Assembly (NCBI RefSeq): GCF_022376445.1
Contig: NW_025955546.1
Span: 1 to 21,373 of the forward strand
From: Fomitopsis serialis
Lineage: Eukaryota; Basidiomycota; Agaricomycetes; Polyporales; Fomitopsidaceae
Direction: 5' to 3'
Length of the DNA: 21,373 nt
The position numbers and the translations under genes were made by a program. The notes under the pieces were generated by a model. It worked only from the letters and a program-made list of their open reading frames with translations, had not been told where the DNA came from and ran no database searches. This document shows positions 19,566 to 21,373 of the stretch, one piece after another (the stretch's first letter is position 1; each line of letters opens with the position of its first letter).

Positions 19566-21203
19566 ATGGCCGACTCTAACCCCTGGGCGGCGCAAGAGGA
19601 TGCTGCTATTGCATTCTCAGTCATAGGGTTCGTTCTGGTCAACGTCCCATTGTATTGGCATCTACGTGGTACGTTTATGTCGAAATTCACCGTCGCGACT
19701 ACACTCATGCTCCGCAGCGTGGAACATGGGCTGCGTTCAGTACATATTCTGGGTCGGTAGCCAATGTCTCCTTCAATTCATCGGCAACATCGTCTGGAAA
19801 GACAACACTATCAATTGGGCTCCAGTATGGTGCGATATCGGTGAGTAGCTCGGCCGTTTGCTGTAAGTTGTATCTCACACTTCTTCATGTAGCGACGAGA
19901 TGGGCGCTGGCGTCCAGCATCGCTATCTGCTCTTCGTCTCTCGTGATCATGCGTCGTCTGTACCATATTGCAAACATTACTACGGTCCATGTCACCCGTG
20001 AAGATAAACGCCGCATGATCATAGAAGACACCGCCATCGGTTCCGGTTTCCCGATACTCCAGGTCTTGCTCTGTATGTCGGATTCGTTGTTGTTGACCAG
20101 CGTGTCTCGTTGACGTTGACCTCCCATAGACTGGTTCATCCAGGGGCACCGGTTTGACATCTACGAGGGCATAGGGTGCTGGCCAGCCATCCCGAACACC
20201 ATCCTTTCGTGGTTCATCTTCGATCTGTGGCCCGTCTTCTTCGGCACGATGTCTGCTCTGTACTGCAGTGCGTCTACATGTGCTTCATGATCTCTGACGA
20301 ACACTCACATTGCTTTATAATAGCACTGACGATCAGAGCGCTTCTCAAGCGGCGTGAACAACTCAGCCAGATCATGGCTGCGAACAGCGGCCTGCACTTC
20401 AACCGATACTTCCGCCTCATGGGCCTCGCCGCAGTCAACATGATCTTCACCCTCCCGCTCGGCATCTACACTATGGTCGTTAATGCGTCGACGCCTATCT
20501 ACGTGTGGCGAGGGCTCGCAGATTTGCACTACGACTTCTCCGCCGTTGGCCAGTACCCTGCCATCGTGTGGCGCTCGAGCCCGCTCGCCGCTCGCTCTCT
20601 CGAGTTCAGCGAGTGGTCCTTCATTGGCTGCGCCCTCCTCTTCTTCGCGTTCTTCGGCTTCGGTGACGAGGCGCGCAAGAACTACAGGAAGGCCTATGAG
20701 GTCGTGGCTAAACACCTCGGACTTCGTCGTGAACTATGGCAACGCCTCCCAGGTGGATGGCGAACGAGGCGAGTAGTATTCCACATGTGTTCGAGCGGTA
20801 GACTTACCTCGACTGGATGATGCCTAGGTCTAAGCAGGCAAGCCCACAACCTATCAACGTTGTCCTTCCTACGATCGCGCCGCGCCCGAAGCGAGACACC
20901 ACCTACACCACGTCCGGGAAGATATCCATCTCAATCTCCCTCACAGACGTCGGGCCCGACGGAAATGTCGTCGACAAGCCCTACCACCCGCCTTCCATGC
21001 GTTCCTCCGGCTCCCACTACTCGACCGACTCCGACACCTGTGTCCCCTCGGACAGGAACGAGAAGAAGGAGAGACAAGAGACACCCCTGCCTCCTCTCCC
21101 GCTCGACGACCCTGATTTCGTTCTTGACATCCGTGGCATGACGGTCCCCCGCCCGGCGCCGGACGTCCCGTCGTCCGTGAGGCACTCGATGGATATTGTC
21201 TAA
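19566..21203 (+). CDS. STE3: STE3-type pheromone receptor (class D GPCR)
   Basis: Exons 19566-19668, 19718-19840, 19893-20072, 20130-20267 and 20324-20700 are secure. The tail is modelled as 20753-20772 and 20828-21203, giving 438 residues. STE3 receptors sit in the plasma membrane, bind farnesylated peptide pheromones and signal through a heterotrimeric G protein to a MAP kinase cascade that controls mating. Seven hydrophobic segments are visible: about 12-34, 39-61, 77-101, 127-141, 158-181, 211-235 and 280-295. Family-like sequences include the short N-terminus, the cytoplasmic LTIRALLKRREQLSQIM loop, FRLMGLAAVN with LPLGIY in segment 6, and FGFGDEARKNYRKAY after segment 7. The cytoplasmic tail is Ser/Thr/Pro-rich (SKQASPQPINVVLP, LPPLPLDDPDFVLDIRG) and ends RHSMDIV. 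The frame is unclear at 20701-20827. It may be a mating-type B receptor or one of the non-mating-type paralogues common in Agaricomycetes. Confidence 0.93.
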
Positions 21204-21373
21204 TACGCTCCCTATACACCTCCTGCCTTGACATCCGTTCATTTTATTGCCTCGTCACTACTTCAGGCTCGGCACAATGCAGTAAGCTTGGCCAGCAAGT
21301 GTATTAATCGACCTCCCCTGTATCGTTAGACACGTTACCAGTCCCTGCCACTCGTTAGAACATTGTCGCATAG

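Overview
This is a gene-dense piece of a filamentous basidiomycete nuclear genome, most likely an agaricomycete (a Polyporales-type wood decayer would fit, but that is inference). The grounds are the many short spliceosomal introns of about 47-84 nt with GT-AG ends, which lie inside proteins with fungal family signatures, and a STE3-class pheromone receptor, a fungal GPCR. There are no operons, CRISPR arrays or prokaryotic signals. I also recognised no transposon and no tRNA or rRNA gene. Gene models were built by hand from reading frame, splice-site phase and remembered family motifs, with no alignment run.

Layout, left to right: (1) the 3' part of the nucleolar rRNA-processing gene EBP2 (+), with a reading-frame break; (2) a possible small two-exon gene on the minus strand (632-1119, unrecognised); (3) a five-exon gene (+, 1423-2057) for a 135-residue protein that resembles animal TRIR/C19orf43; (4) a 1.2 kb gene-poor stretch; (5) a six-exon SNM1/Artemis-type metallo-beta-lactamase DNA nuclease (+, 3260-6566); (6) a four-exon membrane-anchored alpha/beta hydrolase of the Bem46/ABHD13 type (+, 7083-8320); (7) a ten-exon Mus7/Mms22 replication-fork repair protein (-, 14724-8473), convergent with the hydrolase; (8) a sixteen-exon secreted type-B carboxylesterase/lipase (-, 17660-15138); (9) a 1.9 kb divergent intergenic region; (10) a STE3-type seven-transmembrane pheromone receptor (+, 19566-21203).

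The genes do not form one pathway. Two of them act in DNA damage repair (the SNM1/Artemis-like nuclease and Mus7), two in RNA or nucleolar biology (EBP2 and the TRIR-like protein), one in extracellular ester hydrolysis and one in mating. The points most worth checking are the fungal TRIR homologue, a 13-nt micro-exon carrying part of the esterase oxyanion hole, the receptor with no pheromone precursor visible beside it, and two places (EBP2 and the receptor tail) where the reading frame only works with unusual splicing or a small indel. I did not find a convincing, entirely new biological system.
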